DNA of 6,443 nt from Candidatus Odinarchaeota archaeon (GTDB lineage Archaea; Asgardarchaeota; JAGGXT01): NCBI GenBank assembly GCA_021162905.1, contig JAGGXT010000242.1, positions 1 through 6,443 of the forward strand. Reading direction: 5' to 3'. The position numbers and the translations under genes are program-made. This document shows positions 6,061 through 6,443 of the stretch, piece by piece. The notes under the pieces are model-generated. The model saw nothing but the letters and a program-made list of their open reading frames with translations, did no database searches and was not told where the DNA came from. How positions within the stretch are numbered: position 1 is the first letter of the stretch; each line of letters begins with the position of its first letter.

Positions 6061-6088
6061 AACTTTCAAATCTTAATATTAAACAATT

Positions 6089-6421
6089 TTACCTCGTTCT
6101 CATTTCCTTAGCTTTAAGTAAGAATTTCTCAATAATCAAGTCTATCCGTTCCTCTAACTCATCCTTATCAATCTCTTGAAATTCTTTAAGCTCATCTTCG
6201 AACAAAATTTTCTCTTCCTCATCAAGTAATTGGACTTTCACAAACTTACCTAATTTATGAATAACTATAGCCCATTTAAATTTGCCAAATTTAGTTGGTA
6301 TATCCCCTCTTATAACGCCTCTATAACAATCTCCAATATCAACAATTTCTAAAAAATCGCCATAAACGTCTGCTAACTTGTCAGTAAAAATTATAACATC
6401 TTCTGTTGGTTGCAAAGACAT
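6089..6421 (-). CDS. Hypothetical protein, small and acidic, 110 residues
   Basis: I do not recognise this protein. The first half suggests a small mostly beta domain: DVIIFTD (8-14), FLEIVDIG (23-30), YRGVIRGDIP (33-42), KWAIVIHKLG (49-58) and KFVKVQLLDE (59-68). The second half is a highly charged Glu/Lys helix (69-108) that could form a coiled coil or a dimer contact. There is no signal peptide, membrane helix or catalytic motif, and one cysteine (32). The start is ATG at 6419-6421 rather than the in-frame ATG at 6434-6436: GGAGGT at 6429-6434 is seven bases from the former and overlaps the latter. Its promoter lies outside the window. It is tail to tail with the preceding hypothetical gene; no functional link is shown. 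Confidence 0.7.
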   Translation of the reverse strand: MSLQPTEDVIIFTDKLADVYGDFLEIVDIGDCYRGVIRGDIPTKFGKFKWAIVIHKLGKFVKVQLLDEEEKILFEDELKEFQEIDKDELEERIDLIIEKFLLKAKEMRTR

Positions 6422-6428
6422 ATTCAGA

Positions 6429-6434
6429 ACCTCC
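6429..6434 (-). promoter_or_regulatory. Ribosome binding site that shortens the last gene
   Basis: A perfect GGAGGT on the minus strand lies seven bases before ATG 6419-6421. It overlaps the more distant in-frame ATG (6434-6436), so the shorter 110-residue protein is the likely product. Confidence 0.75.
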
Positions 6435-6443
6435 ATTTTTAAA

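Noticed and set aside
1..6443. CRISPR array, insertion sequence, tRNA or rRNA
   Set aside because: No regularly spaced repeats, transposase motifs, paired terminal repeats or cloverleaf-like segments were found on reading both strands.

Overview
The window looks archaeal. It is AT-rich, with roughly one-third G+C by eye. Most genes have anti-16S ribosome binding sites of the GGAGGT/GGTGAT kind just ahead of ATG, GTG or TTG, and several have TATA-like boxes about 25 bases ahead of a plausible transcript start. It also carries a eukaryote-like Rab-type small GTPase. That gene, an archaeal-style inositol-phosphate synthase and an AmmeMemoRadiSam-type radical SAM enzyme together point to an Asgard archaeon or a related archaeon with Rab-like GTPases. 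This placement is inference; no rRNA or other phylogenetic marker is present.

Layout, left to right: (a) 1-532 is mostly non-coding, with a weak, possibly real minus-strand frame leaving the left edge and the promoter of the next gene at its right end. (b) 533-1816 (+) is myo-inositol-1-phosphate synthase, followed by a perfect 11-bp hairpin and a T-rich terminator. (c) 2032-2544 (+) is a Rab-like GTPase. (d) 2574-3002 (-) is an unknown three-helix membrane protein, tail to tail with the GTPase. (e) 3125-4150 (-) is carbamate kinase. (f) 4320-5423 (-) is the radical SAM enzyme AmrS. (g) 5623-6060 (+) and 6089-6421 (-) are two tail-to-tail hypothetical proteins.

There is no clear operon. Co-directional neighbours are separated by 120-215 bases holding T-tracts and TATA-like elements, so most genes are probably transcribed singly. 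The two convergent pairs are tight (gaps of 29 and 28 bases). Carbamate kinase suggests ATP formation from carbamoyl phosphate in a fermentative metabolism. The inositol-phosphate synthase supplies the head group for inositol lipids or inositol solutes. The GTPase would be a signalling or membrane-associated switch. No mobile element, CRISPR array, tRNA or rRNA was seen.

The most notable items are the Rab-like GTPase (Rab signature motifs, a DTGGQ switch II variant, no lipidation cysteine), its position next to an inositol-phosphate synthase and an uncharacterised membrane protein, and the two unassigned small proteins at the right end. Four start codons were moved or confirmed using ribosome binding sites: 3002 (TTG), 5423 (ATG), 5623 (GTG) and 6421 (ATG). 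The GTPase start at 2032 (GTG) rests on weaker spacing evidence.
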